The notes: generated from the sequence alone by a model not told the origin. A stretch of 64,000 nucleotides of DNA from Neoroseomonas eburnea (GCF_018129005.1 NZ_JAAEDL010000020.1:41580-105579), one strand, 5' to 3'. Shown: positions 43,149 through 51,619, numbered from the stretch's first letter. Program-made: numbers and translations.

Positions 43149-43906
43149 AGGAATACGACTTCGCCGGCGTGACCGTCGCCGTCACCGGCGCAGGCCACGG
43201 CTTCGGCCGCGCCATCGCGCAGAGCTTCGCCGCCCTCGGTGCGCAGGTCTACGCCTGCGACCTCTCGGCCGCCGAGCTGGAGGAGACCGCCGACCATCCC
43301 GGCGCGATCCACACCACGGCCTTCGACCTGACGGCGCCCGGCGCCGCCAAGGCCTGGATCGCCGACGTCGAGAAGCATGCGGAAAGCCCCGTCGGCGTGC
43401 TCGTCTCCAATGCCGGCGGCGTGCGCGGCCAGGTCATGCGCCCGGTCGAGGAGGTGCCGGAGAGCGACTGGCACGACATCATCGCGATCAACCTGCACGC
43501 GCATTTCTCGCTGGCGCAGGCGGTGGCGCCGGGGATGAAGGGCGCGGGTCACGGCCGCATCGTCACCATCAGCAGCGGCGCCGGGCTGCAGCCGAGCCGC
43601 ACCGGCATCCAGGCCTATACCAGCGCCAAGCACGGGCTGATCGGACTGACGCGGCAGCTCGCGCACGAGCTCGGCCCGCACGGCATCACCGTGAACAGCG
43701 TCGCGCCGGGGCTGATCCTGTCCAACCCGTCCTCCATCAGGCAGTGGGAGGCCTACGGACCGGAAGGGCAGGCTCGGGTGATGTCCTCCATCGCGCTGCG
43801 CCGGCTGGGGGAGGCACAGGACATCGCCAATGCCGTGATGTTCCTGGCCTCGCCGATGGCGAACTACATCAACGGGCAGGTGCTGAGCGTGGATGGCGGG
43901 AAGTGA
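43145..43906 (+). CDS. SDR-family oxidoreductase
   Basis: 253 residues: TGAGHGFG cofactor loop (residues 14-21), SNAGGVRGQ, serine in TISSGAG and YTSAK. The phenylalanine in place of isoleucine in the loop is mild. The end QVLSVDGGK is FabG-like. It is coupled to the ketopantoate-reductase-like gene by a four-base overlap and followed by a hairpin at 43938-43963. Confidence 0.88.
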   Translation: MKEYDFAGVTVAVTGAGHGFGRAIAQSFAALGAQVYACDLSAAELEETADHPGAIHTTAFDLTAPGAAKAWIADVEKHAESPVGVLVSNAGGVRGQVMRPVEEVPESDWHDIIAINLHAHFSLAQAVAPGMKGAGHGRIVTISSGAGLQPSRTGIQAYTSAKHGLIGLTRQLAHELGPHGITVNSVAPGLILSNPSSIRQWEAYGPEGQARVMSSIALRRLGEAQDIANAVMFLASPMANYINGQVLSVDGGK

Positions 43907-43937
43907 GGTGCCGGCACCCGCACCTTGAACCACTGAA

Positions 43938-43963
43938 CCTTGCCGATGACCGGATCGGCAAGG
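43938..43963. terminator. Hairpin after the SDR gene
   Basis: Perfect 10-bp stem CCTTGCCGAT/ATCGGCAAGG with a 6-base loop, 31 bases after the SDR stop and between convergent genes. No T-tract. Confidence 0.6.
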
Positions 43964-44060
43964 CTCCGGGGGTATGGCGCGCGGGGCTGATGGGGCGGTC
44001 GCGCCGGCTGCGTCCGCCCGGCGGAGGCGGCCCCGATCGCGCCGCGACGGGCCCGCCACG

Positions 44061-44366
44061 TCATCGCCAGCCGCAGACCCGGCGCGGCACGCTGCGATAC
44101 ATGCGCCGGCCCCATTGGTCGTGGCCGACATGGACGCGACGATACTCGTTCCAGCACACCTGTCGCGGCGGCGGGCCTCCATGTTGCGGTGGCCGCCCGT
44201 AGTATTGCGGGGAGGGGCCGTAGTAGAACCGCTCCGGCTGGTATTGCACCAGCGCGGGGCCCGTCCCGACGCCGGGCGCAAGGGGCGTCGCCGAAGCCTT
44301 GACCGGCGCCGCGATGGCTCCGGCGATCAAGGCGGCCAACAAGATCACGTCCCGGCTTCGTGCCAT
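44061..44366 (-). CDS. Small secreted protein, unknown function
   Basis: 101 residues. Residues 1-26 look like a signal peptide (RSRDVILLAALIAGAIAAP). The mature part is rich in Tyr, Pro, Arg and Gly (ERFYYGPSPQYYGRPP, then VCWNEYRRVHVGHDQWGRRM and an RRVCGWR end), with two cysteines that could form a disulfide. GAAAGGAGAAGG supports the start at 44366; the ATG at 44444 is not preferred. No family was recognised. Confidence 0.65.
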   Translation of the reverse strand: MARSRDVILLAALIAGAIAAPVKASATPLAPGVGTGPALVQYQPERFYYGPSPQYYGRPPQHGGPPPRQVCWNEYRRVHVGHDQWGRRMYRSVPRRVCGWR

Positions 44367-44749
44367 TGCGGCCTTCTCCTTTCGTGATGGGCCGCGGCAG
44401 GACCACGGCTCCGGAAGGCTCGGGCAGCAAGCGGGCGATGGCAAGGCACGAGTGCCCCGCCATCGCCATCAGCTCTGAAGCATTGCAGCCTCGGGCGCCG
44501 GCCGCGGCCGGGGGCGGGCGGTCGGCCCTGGCGTCCTGATTCCGGAGTCCTGGCGACTTCGGAAGCAGGGCCCCAGCCATGGTCTTCAGTGGGCTGCTTG
44601 TCCGCTTCGCTCGCTGGAGATCCAGCGAACTTCGCGGGCAGGACACCGGAGCGGTTTCCGTTCGCCTCGGCTCGAGGCAACCGCTCCAGCCACTTGTTCC
44701 GGCACGCACCTTCACCCGATCAGGTGATGCCGCCCGATCGGGATCTGCC
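44367..44749. other. Intergenic region with a hairpin and repeat B copy 2
   Basis: 383 bases. It contains the leader of the secreted-protein gene, a perfect 8-bp hairpin TCGCTGGA-GA-TCCAGCGA at 44611-44628 and repeat family B copy 2 at 44648-44749, which directly abuts the M20 peptidase stop codon. Nothing else was recognised. Confidence 0.75.
44648..44749. repeat. Palindromic repeat family B, copy 2
   Basis: Reverse orientation of copy 1: GGAGCGG...AACCGCTCC hairpin first, then the CCCGATCAGG/CCCGATCGGG hairpin and GATCTGC. It ends one base before the stop codon of the M20 gene at 44750. Confidence 0.8.
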
Positions 44750-45898
44750 CTAGGCGAGCGTCGTGATCAGCCCCGCCAGCAGCTTCGCCCGCGGCACCAG
44801 GCTGTCGACCAGCACGTGCTCCTCGAGCGTGTGCGCGAGCGCGCCCTGCACGCCGAGCCCATCGAGCGTCGTCACCCCCATCGCGCCAGTGAAGTTGCCG
44901 TCCGACCCGCCGCCCGCGCTCTGCGGATTGATGTCGAAGCCGATGGCATTGGCGATCTTGCGCGCCTGGTCGTACAGCGCCATGCCCTTGGCATCCGGCT
45001 CCCACACCGGCCGCGTCACGCCGCGCGTCACCTCCAGCGTCACGTCGTTCGCGCTCGACCGCAGCGCCAGCATCTTCGCGACACCGGCGTCCAGATCCTC
45101 CTGCCGCTTGGCCATGGACAGCGCCTCGGCCTCGCAGGTGGTGGACACGCAATTCACCCATTGCCCGCCGTGGATGACGCCGACCGAGAAGGTGCAGTCC
45201 TCGGTCGTCATCTCCTCGATGGCGACGATCTGCTTCGCCATCTCGCGGATCGCGCTGCGCCCTTCAGCGAGCCGCGCGCCCGCATGCGAAGGCCGGCCCG
45301 TGGTCTTGAGGTTGAAACGCGCGATGGCGTAGCGCCCCGTCACCACGCCGCCATCCGGCCGCGCCGGCTCCGGCACCAGCACGAAGCGGTTGCGCGCCGC
45401 CTCGGCCTCGATGATGTCGCGCGTCGATGGGCTGCCGATCTCCTCGTCGGAGGTCAGCAGGAAGGTCACGGGCAGATGCGTCGCCATCCCCGCGGCGAGG
45501 ATCTGGCGCATCGCCTCCACCGCCAGCACCGTGCCGCCCTTCATGTCCTGGATGCCGGGTCCGTAGCACTTGTTGCCTTCGCGGCGGATCGGCAGCTTCT
45601 CCAGCGTGCCGACGGGATGCACGGTGTCGAGATGCGCCAGCACCAGGATGCCCGGCGCGGCATCCCCGGCCGGATGCGGAAACCGCGCGCGCACGCAGTC
45701 GCCGAGTCCCATCCGCCCCGGGATGCGGTCGATGCGGGCGCCGAGCAGCGCCAGGTCGCGCGCCGCCATGTCCATCATGCGGTTCACCGCCGCCGCGTCG
45801 AAGGTCGGGCTCTCGCAGGCGGCCCAGCGCGTCAGCCGCGCGAGGATCTCCTCGGCGTCGAAGGGCAGGGCGGTCGCGGGGAAGGCGGTGGCGGTCAT
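44750..45898 (-). CDS. M20-family metallopeptidase (CPG2-like)
   Basis: 382 residues. Predicted metal and catalytic residues: H89 and D91 in LAHLDTVHP, D118 in GIQDMKGG, E152-E153 in SDEEIGS, E177 in VPEPAR, and H356 in ALAHTLEE. The GIQDMKGGT variant differs from the other M20 gene at 2920. No signal peptide. It is divergent from the TauD-like operon (107 bases apart), which also encodes an M81 peptidase, so both may handle the same amide-type substrates. Confidence 0.9.
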   Translation of the reverse strand: MTATAFPATALPFDAEEILARLTRWAACESPTFDAAAVNRMMDMAARDLALLGARIDRIPGRMGLGDCVRARFPHPAGDAAPGILVLAHLDTVHPVGTLEKLPIRREGNKCYGPGIQDMKGGTVLAVEAMRQILAAGMATHLPVTFLLTSDEEIGSPSTRDIIEAEAARNRFVLVPEPARPDGGVVTGRYAIARFNLKTTGRPSHAGARLAEGRSAIREMAKQIVAIEEMTTEDCTFSVGVIHGGQWVNCVSTTCEAEALSMAKRQEDLDAGVAKMLALRSSANDVTLEVTRGVTRPVWEPDAKGMALYDQARKIANAIGFDINPQSAGGGSDGNFTGAMGVTTLDGLGVQGALAHTLEEHVLVDSLVPRAKLLAGLITTLA

Positions 45899-46005
45899 CT
45901 GGTCGCTCCGGCATGCATGGGCGCGCAGGTTTCACCCGTCCCACGCGGCCGGCAAGGGGACCCCCGCTTTCGCGCTTCCGTCCGGCACATGCTACCCTGG
46001 CTTGC

Positions 46006-46926
46006 ATGACGCCCCCCATACGTCCCCGCCCGCGTATCGCCCCCCAAACCGGACCCGCCGTCTGGGCCGCCGCCGAGCTCACCGCCGCGGACTGGATGGT
46101 GCCCGTCGGCACCGAGGAGGCGGCCGAACTCGAAGCCGCGCTCACCGCGGCCGAGGCCGCCGCGCCGGTGCCGCCGCTCACGCGCCTCGCGCCCATCCTC
46201 ACCGGCGTCACGGCCCGGCTCGACACCGGGCGCGGCTTCTGCCTGCTGCGCGGGCTGCCCTTCGACCGCCACGGCGCAGCGGCGGCGGAGGCGGCGCTGC
46301 TCGCCCTCGGCCAGCATCTCGGCAAGCCGCTGGACGGCAATGGCTCGCCCGTGGCGCGCCTGACCGGCCCGCTGCCGGTCGAGGATGGCCACGGTTCCCG
46401 CCCGCCGAACTTTCACATCGAGGCCTGCGACGCCATCGCCCTGCTCTGCCTCGCCAATGCGCCGGATTCGCCGCCGCATATCCTCGTCTCCGCCGGCGCC
46501 GTGCACAACGAGGTGATGCGCCGCGACCGCGCCGCGCTGGCCGAGCTCTACAGGCCCGCGGCGCTGCTCGAGGACGGCGAGCTCGTCGAGCGCGCCGTCT
46601 TCACCATGACCGAGGGCGCCTTCGCCGCGCGCTATACCCGCGCGGCGGTGGAAGCCGCCGCCGCCGCCCCGCTGCCCGGCGCGCCGCCGCCGAGCGCCGG
46701 CCTGCGCCCGGCCTTCGACCTGCTCGACACCGTCTGCGCCGAGCCCGCGCTGCTGCTGAAGATCGAACCCCGCCCCGGCGACCTGCTGCTGTTCAACCCT
46801 CACCTGGTGTGGAAGCGCCGCACCCTCGTCGACTCGCCCGCGGATGCCCCGGAGGCGCCGCAGGAATTCCGCCGCCTGCGCATCACCATGGCGCATTCCC
46901 GCCGCACGGTTGCGGAACCGGGCTGA
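46006..46926 (+). CDS. TauD/TfdA-like Fe(II)/2-oxoglutarate oxygenase
   Basis: 306 residues. It fits the clavaminate-synthase-like group: GRGFCLLRGLPFDRHG (residues 75-90), the facial-triad region PNFHIEACDAIALLCL (H137 and E139, an HxE instead of HxD) and distal histidine H266 in NPHLVWKRR. Such enzymes hydroxylate small organic acids or amino acids. The start at 46006 is the ATG before MTPPIRP, though a clear ribosome site is lacking. Its stop overlaps the racemase-like start (TGATG). Confidence 0.72.
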   Translation: MTPPIRPRPRIAPQTGPAVWAAAELTAADWMVPVGTEEAAELEAALTAAEAAAPVPPLTRLAPILTGVTARLDTGRGFCLLRGLPFDRHGAAAAEAALLALGQHLGKPLDGNGSPVARLTGPLPVEDGHGSRPPNFHIEACDAIALLCLANAPDSPPHILVSAGAVHNEVMRRDRAALAELYRPAALLEDGELVERAVFTMTEGAFAARYTRAAVEAAAAAPLPGAPPPSAGLRPAFDLLDTVCAEPALLLKIEPRPGDLLLFNPHLVWKRRTLVDSPADAPEAPQEFRRLRITMAHSRRTVAEPG

Positions 46927-47657
46927 TGCGCCTGCTGGTCGCCAACGCCAACACCACGGCGGCGATCACCGAGGCCTGCGCCGAGGCCGCCCGCGCCGCC
47001 GCCGCGCCGGGTACCGAGATCATCGCCGCCACGCCGCGCTTCGGCCCGGCGGTGATCTCCTCGCGCGCCGAGAACGCCATCGCCGGCCATGCGCTGCTGG
47101 AGCTGCTGGCGGAACACGCCGGCCGCGTCGATGCCTGCCTGCTCGCGGTCAGCCACGACACGGCGCTGGAGGCGGCGCGGCAGATGATGCCCTGCCCGGT
47201 GGTCGGCATGACCGAGGCCGCCTGCCTCGTCGGCTGCATGGCCGGCAGCCGCTTCGGCCTGGTGACCTTCGGCGGCGTGGACACCTATCGCGAGCTCGTC
47301 GCGCGCCACGGCCTGGCCTCGCGGCTCGCCGGGCTCGCCGGCGTGGCCGCGACGCCGCCGGAGGCGGTGGCGGACCCCGAGGGAGTCGGTGCCAAGGTGC
47401 TCGCCGCGGTCGCCGGTCTCGCCGCGCAGGGCGCCGATTCCGTCGTGCTCGCCGGGGCGGCGCTGGCCGGCTTCGACCGCCGCCTGCAGGCGCGCTCGCC
47501 GGTCGCGCTGCTCGACGGCATGGCCTGCGGCGTCAGGATGGCGGAACTGCTGGTGGCGCTGGACCTGCCGAAGCCGCGCGGCGGATCCTATGCCGCCTGC
47601 TCGGGGCGCGACAGCCTCGGCCTTTCGCCCGCCTTGGCGGCGCTGCTCAGGGGCTGA
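46926..47657 (+). CDS. Asp/Glu/hydantoin racemase-family protein lacking the catalytic cysteines
   Basis: 243 residues. The N-terminus LLVANANTTAAIT and the overall two-lobed pattern match hydantoin and allantoin racemases. These use two cysteines, one in a CFGDPG-type motif and one in a GCAG-type motif. Here the matching segments are LLAVSHDTALEAA (V75 at the first position) and VVLAGAALAG (G177 at the second). Cysteines at 71, 90, 100 and 104 are elsewhere. The protein may be a lyase, a binding protein or an inactive racemase. It is coupled to the oxygenase gene upstream. Confidence 0.75.
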   Translation: MRLLVANANTTAAITEACAEAARAAAAPGTEIIAATPRFGPAVISSRAENAIAGHALLELLAEHAGRVDACLLAVSHDTALEAARQMMPCPVVGMTEAACLVGCMAGSRFGLVTFGGVDTYRELVARHGLASRLAGLAGVAATPPEAVADPEGVGAKVLAAVAGLAAQGADSVVLAGAALAGFDRRLQARSPVALLDGMACGVRMAELLVALDLPKPRGGSYAACSGRDSLGLSPALAALLRG

Positions 47658-47705
47658 CCCGCTGCGGTTTGGCGGCCGCGGACGACCCGCGCTAGCTTCC
47701 CTCGC

Positions 47706-49160
47706 ATGCCGCACATCGCCGTCGCCCGCCTGTGGTTCGAAGGGAATTCCTTCACCCCCGTCCCCACGCCGAAGAGCGCCTTCGAATCCCGCGAATGGGC
47801 GCGCGGGCCCGAGGCGCTCGCGCGCTACGCCGGCACCGCGACGGAGCTCGGCGCGCTCGGCGCCTTCCTCGCCGCTCGGCCGGATTGGCGCGCCACCATG
47901 CTGCCCTGCATCGGCGCCCAGCCCGGCGGCCCGATGGCCGACGACGCCATGGCCGCCTGGCGGGAGGAGGTCGAGGCCGCGCTGAAGGCGCAGCGCTTCG
48001 ACGGCATCTACCTCTCCCTGCACGGCGCCTGCGTGACGGAGAGCGACCCTGAGGCCGACGCCACCACCATCTCCCGCATCCGCAGCATCGTCGGGCGGGA
48101 GGTGCCGATCACCGCGAGCTTCGACTTCCACGCCAACATGGCGCCGGAGATCGCGGAATGGCTCGACGGCGGCTCGGCCTACCGCACCTATCCGCACATC
48201 GACATGGATGCGGCGGCGATGCGCGCGCTGCTGCAGCTCGAACGTGCGCTGTCCGGCGCGCCGCGCGCGCAGGGGCACATCGCCAAGCGCCCGATGGTGC
48301 TGCACAGCTTCCACATGCGCCACGAGGCCGGCCCGATGGCCGAGGTCTGGGCCGAGGCCGCGGCTGCGGAACACGCGCCCATCCTCGATGCCAGCATCTT
48401 CGGCGGCTTCGCCTGGGGCGACAGCCCGCATGCCGGCCCCTCCGCCATGGTCTGGGCGGAGGATGCCGGCGCCGCGCGGGACCTCGCGGAACGGCTCGCC
48501 GATGCGATCGCCGCGCGCCGCGCGCGCTTCGCCGTGACGCTGCCGGACCCGGCGACGGCGCTGCGGCAGGCGCTCGCGGCGCCGCCCGGGCTGGTCGCGC
48601 TGCTCGACCCGGCGGACAACCCGCTCTCCGGCGGCATCGCCGACACGCCGGAGATGCTGCGCACGCTGGTCGCCGCCCATCTCGACGTGCCTGCGGTCTT
48701 CGCCTTCCTGCACGATCCCGCCTCGGTCGCCGCGGCGCGTGAGGCCGGTGTCGGTGCGCGGCTGACGCGCCATCTCGGCGGCACCGTCACGGAGATGTTC
48801 GGCAGGCCCGTCATCGCCGAGGTCGAGGTCGAGCGCCTGACCGACGGCCGCTTCGTCAACGAGGGCCCGATGGAGCGCGGCGCGCCGGTCGATGTCGGGC
48901 CGACCTGCGTGCTGCGCCTGGGCGAGCTCCGCATCATCTGCACCGATCGCAAGGAAGCCGCGGTGGACCCTGCCTTCTTCACGCTGCACGGCATCGACCT
49001 CGCATCGACGCGGCTGCTCGCGAACAAGGCGAAGAACCACTTCCGCGCGGCCTTCAAGGAACGCTGCGTCGCGATCGTGGAATGCGATGCGCCGGGTCCT
49101 GCGGCGCTCGACCTCGGCGCGCTGCCCTTCCGCCATGTCCCGAGCGAATGGCGGAATTGA
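47706..49160 (+). CDS. M81-family metallopeptidase (MlrC-like)
   Basis: 484 residues; family of microcystinase C. Recognisable segments are ARLWFEGNSFTPVPT at the N-terminus, YLSLHGACVTES, SFDFHANMAPEI and YRTYPHIDMD (probable zinc site), and DPADNPLSGGIADTPEML. MlrC cleaves a tetrapeptide; most relatives have unknown amide substrates. No signal peptide. It is 48 bases after the racemase-like gene and 85 before a Bug receptor gene, suggesting uptake and hydrolysis of a small amide or peptide. Confidence 0.85.
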   Translation: MPHIAVARLWFEGNSFTPVPTPKSAFESREWARGPEALARYAGTATELGALGAFLAARPDWRATMLPCIGAQPGGPMADDAMAAWREEVEAALKAQRFDGIYLSLHGACVTESDPEADATTISRIRSIVGREVPITASFDFHANMAPEIAEWLDGGSAYRTYPHIDMDAAAMRALLQLERALSGAPRAQGHIAKRPMVLHSFHMRHEAGPMAEVWAEAAAAEHAPILDASIFGGFAWGDSPHAGPSAMVWAEDAGAARDLAERLADAIAARRARFAVTLPDPATALRQALAAPPGLVALLDPADNPLSGGIADTPEMLRTLVAAHLDVPAVFAFLHDPASVAAAREAGVGARLTRHLGGTVTEMFGRPVIAEVEVERLTDGRFVNEGPMERGAPVDVGPTCVLRLGELRIICTDRKEAAVDPAFFTLHGIDLASTRLLANKAKNHFRAAFKERCVAIVECDAPGPAALDLGALPFRHVPSEWRN

Positions 49161-49245
49161 CGGGAGGGAAACCGTAGCACGGGCAAGCTTGCGCCGAAGC
49201 AGCGCACGCGGTAGCGCGCCGGCAACCACGCTCAAGGAAGCCCGC

Positions 49246-50220
49246 ATGACAATCGTCACCCGTCGCGCCGCGCTCGGCGCCCTGCCGCTGCTGGCCGCCC
49301 CTGTCGCGCTGCGCGCCCAACCCGCCTGGCCGAGCCGCCCGATCCGTCTCGTCGTGCCCTTCCAGGCCGGCGGCGCCACCGACGTGACGGCGCGCGTGCT
49401 GGCCGAACGTCTCGGCGCCATGCTCGGCCAGCCGATGATCGTGGACAACCGCGCCGGCGCCGGCGGCAACATCGGCGCCGACCTCGTCGCCAAGTCCGAC
49501 CCGGACGGGCACACCATCCTGATGGCGACGATCGGCACCGCGACGATCAACCAGTTCCTCTACAGCCGCATGCCGTTCAAGCAGGAGGACCTCGCCTCCA
49601 TCGCGCTCGTCAGCATGGTGGGCAACGGCATCATCGTGAACCCGGAGGTGCGGGCGACCACGCTCGCCGAACTGATCGCGCTCGCGAAGCGCGATCCGGG
49701 CGGCATGAACTACGGCACGCCGGGCAACGGCACCTCGGGGCATCTCTCGGGCGAATACCTCAAGACGCGCGCCGGCATCGACCTGCAGCACGTGCCCTTC
49801 CGCGGCACCGGCGGCCTGGTGCCGGAACTGCTGGCCGGGCGCGTGCAGGTGGCCGTCGACAACCTGCCGGCCTACCTGCCGCACGTCACGGCCGGGCGCC
49901 TGCGTCTCCTCGCGGTCACGTCGCGGGAGCGGTGGTTCTCCGTGCCGCAGACGCCGACCGTCGCGGAAAGCGGCATCGAAGGCTTCGAGGCCGTGGCGTG
50001 GTTCGGCATGCAGGCGCCGGCGCGCACGCCGCGTCCGATCATCGAGCGCCTGTCCGCCGCGGTGGTCGAAGCGATCGCCGAGCCGGCCATGCAGGCAAAG
50101 CTGCGCGAGGTCGGCAGCCAGCCGCGCCCGATGGGGCCCGCCGATTTCGACCGCTTCATTGCGGCCGAGAACGAGAAGTGGCGCGAGGTCGTGCGGGTGT
50201 CGGGGGCGCGGCTGGACTGA
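49246..50220 (+). CDS. Bug-family solute receptor
   Basis: 324 residues, signal peptide TRRAALGALPLLAAP ending at LRAQ. Cleft motifs RLVVPFQAGGATDVTARVL and DNRAGAGGNIGADLV. The start at 49246 follows CAAGGAAG; the frame upstream to 48892 lies inside the M81 gene and is noise. It is the last gene of the oxygenase-racemase-M81 operon and the likely receptor for its substrate. Repeat family C copy 1 follows its stop codon. Confidence 0.9.
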   Translation: MTIVTRRAALGALPLLAAPVALRAQPAWPSRPIRLVVPFQAGGATDVTARVLAERLGAMLGQPMIVDNRAGAGGNIGADLVAKSDPDGHTILMATIGTATINQFLYSRMPFKQEDLASIALVSMVGNGIIVNPEVRATTLAELIALAKRDPGGMNYGTPGNGTSGHLSGEYLKTRAGIDLQHVPFRGTGGLVPELLAGRVQVAVDNLPAYLPHVTAGRLRLLAVTSRERWFSVPQTPTVAESGIEGFEAVAWFGMQAPARTPRPIIERLSAAVVEAIAEPAMQAKLREVGSQPRPMGPADFDRFIAAENEKWREVVRVSGARLD

Positions 50221-50231
50221 AGGCAGGACAA

Positions 50232-50307
50232 GGGTCGAGGGGCTCCGCCCCTCGAACACCCCGGCAGGAAACTCAGTTTCCTGCACCTTCGGGCAATCGG
50301 CGCGGCG
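50232..50307. repeat. Palindromic repeat family C, copy 1
   Basis: 76 bases with two hairpins: TCGAGGGGC-TCC-GCCCCTCGA and the 19-base palindrome CAGGAAACTCAGTTTCCTG. An inverted copy at 51432-51507 differs at three positions. The last codons and stop of the TetR gene (50273-50307) are inside it. Confidence 0.88.
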
Positions 50308-50932
50308 TCGCGGGGATCGGCCGCAGCATTCCCATCACCAGGCGCACCAGCGCCTCCTCGAAGGCCTCCGTGCCCAGCAGCGGGCTGCGCTCGAAGGCGG
50401 CCGAGCGCACCGCACCCGCCACGGCACGCAGCAGCACATAGCGCCCCGCCTCGCCGAGAGGCTCGAAATGTCCCGCGCAGCGGGCCTCGATCGCCTCCAG
50501 CATCGGTTCGGCCAGGCTCGCATTGTCCTTCGCGTCCTTCGGCAGGCGCCGGAGCGTCGCCAGGATGATCGCCCGCCGCACGCCGTGGCGTCCGCGGAAG
50601 GCGCCGAGGAAGGTGCGGATCGCCTGGCGCACGGCAGGTTCCGGGTCGGCCGGATCGAGCGTGGCGAGTTCCGTCTCCAGCCGCGCCAGGACGCGGCGCT
50701 GCTCGCGCTCCGCCATCGCCGCCAGGATGGCGTCGCGGTTGGGGAAGTACTGGTAGAGCGTGCCGATCGAGAAGCCGGCATGCGCGGCGATGCGGTTGGT
50801 CGTGAGCGCCGCCTCGCCCTCCCTGTGCAGGATCTGAGCACTCGCCTCCAGGATCGTCTCCACGGTCGCCTGCGAGCGTCCCTGGACCGGCGATTTCCGC
50901 ATGAAATTCAACAGGCTGACCTGTTTCGCCAT
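50273..50932 (-). CDS. TetR-family transcriptional regulator
   Basis: 219 residues. The helix-turn-helix is well defined: TVETILEASAQILHREGEAA then TNRIAAHAGFSIGTLYQYFP. The ligand-binding domain is typical in length. The start at 50932 (MAKQVSLL) has GGAGGG upstream; the ATG at 51040 is not supported. The C-terminal residues LPEGAGN are encoded by repeat C copy 1, so the original end was probably altered by the repeat. It is divergent from the small secreted protein gene. Confidence 0.88.
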   Translation of the reverse strand: MAKQVSLLNFMRKSPVQGRSQATVETILEASAQILHREGEAALTTNRIAAHAGFSIGTLYQYFPNRDAILAAMAEREQRRVLARLETELATLDPADPEPAVRQAIRTFLGAFRGRHGVRRAIILATLRRLPKDAKDNASLAEPMLEAIEARCAGHFEPLGEAGRYVLLRAVAGAVRSAAFERSPLLGTEAFEEALVRLVMGMLRPIPATPRRLPEGAGN

Positions 50933-51051
50933 GTAACCCTCCGACGGCCGGGAAGCGAGTGGAGAAACCTGAGCACCATTCAGATATTGGCGGCACCGGC
51001 GACGCCCCGCAAAGCCGCGACGGCCGCGCCGCCAAGCCAAGGAGATTCCCG

Positions 51052-51372
51052 ATGCGCCTCCCTTCCGGCCTTGCCGCCCTTGCGGTCGTCACGCTCGCCT
51101 TCTCGCCGGCCGCCGAGGCGCGCGACATCACCCGCTCCGGGACCGTGACCGGCCCGCGCGGCCAGACCGGCAGCTACAGCGGCACCTACAGCCGCACGCC
51201 GGGGCAGGGGGCGACGCGCAGCCGCACCGTGACCGGCCCGCAGGGCCAGAGCGTGACGCGCAGCGGCAGCGTCACCAACAACGGCGACGGCTCCGCCAGC
51301 GGTACGCGCACCACCACCGGCCCCGCCGGCAACACGGTCACGCGTTCCGGCAGCGTCAGCGTCAACCCGTGA
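51052..51372 (+). CDS. Small secreted repeat protein, unknown function
   Basis: 106 residues. Signal peptide 1-23 (ending PAAEA), then about 80 residues made of Thr/Ser/Gly/Arg in imperfect repeats around TRSGTVTGPRGQ, TRSRTVTGPQGQSVTRSGSV and TRTTTGPAGNTVTRSGSV. No cysteines and few hydrophobic residues in the mature part. AAGGAGATTCCCG sets the start at 51052. Similar Thr/Gly repeat proteins occur in alphaproteobacteria without known function. It lies inside the inverted pair of repeat C. Confidence 0.7.
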   Translation: MRLPSGLAALAVVTLAFSPAAEARDITRSGTVTGPRGQTGSYSGTYSRTPGQGATRSRTVTGPQGQSVTRSGSVTNNGDGSASGTRTTTGPAGNTVTRSGSVSVNP

Positions 51373-51431
51373 CGCGGCGGGCGGCCACCATGCGGGCCGC
51401 CCGAAGCCGTGGCCGCCGGCCGCTTGTCCAG

Positions 51432-51507
51432 CGCCGCGCCGGTTGCCCGAAGGTGCAGGAAACTGAGTTTCCTGCCGGGGTGCTCGAGGGGCGGAGCCCC
51501 TCGAACC
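51432..51507. repeat. Palindromic repeat family C, copy 2 (inverted)
   Basis: Reverse complement of the 50232-50307 copy, 73 of 76 bases identical by hand alignment. The two bracket 1,124 bases holding the TetR and small secreted protein genes. Repeat B copy 3 begins four bases later. Confidence 0.88.
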
Positions 51508-51510
51508 CTC

Positions 51511-51605
51511 GAGCGGTTGCCTTCCGCGCGCGCTCGCGGCGACCGCCGCGCGGCACGGTCCGGCGAGCACCTTCCCCCGATCGGGCGAAACCGCCCGGTC
51601 GGGAA
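51511..51605. repeat. Palindromic repeat family B, copy 3 (diverged)
   Basis: Same order as copy 2: GAGCGGTTGCC at the start, GGCGAGCACCTTC in the middle, then CCCGATCGGG-CGAAACCG-CCCGGTCGGG. The first hairpin is degraded. Confidence 0.6.
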
Positions 51606-51619
51606 ACGCGCCGCCGGCC

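Noticed and set aside
46926..47657. Annotation as an active hydantoin racemase
   Set aside because: Both catalytic cysteine positions are replaced, so only the fold family is stated.
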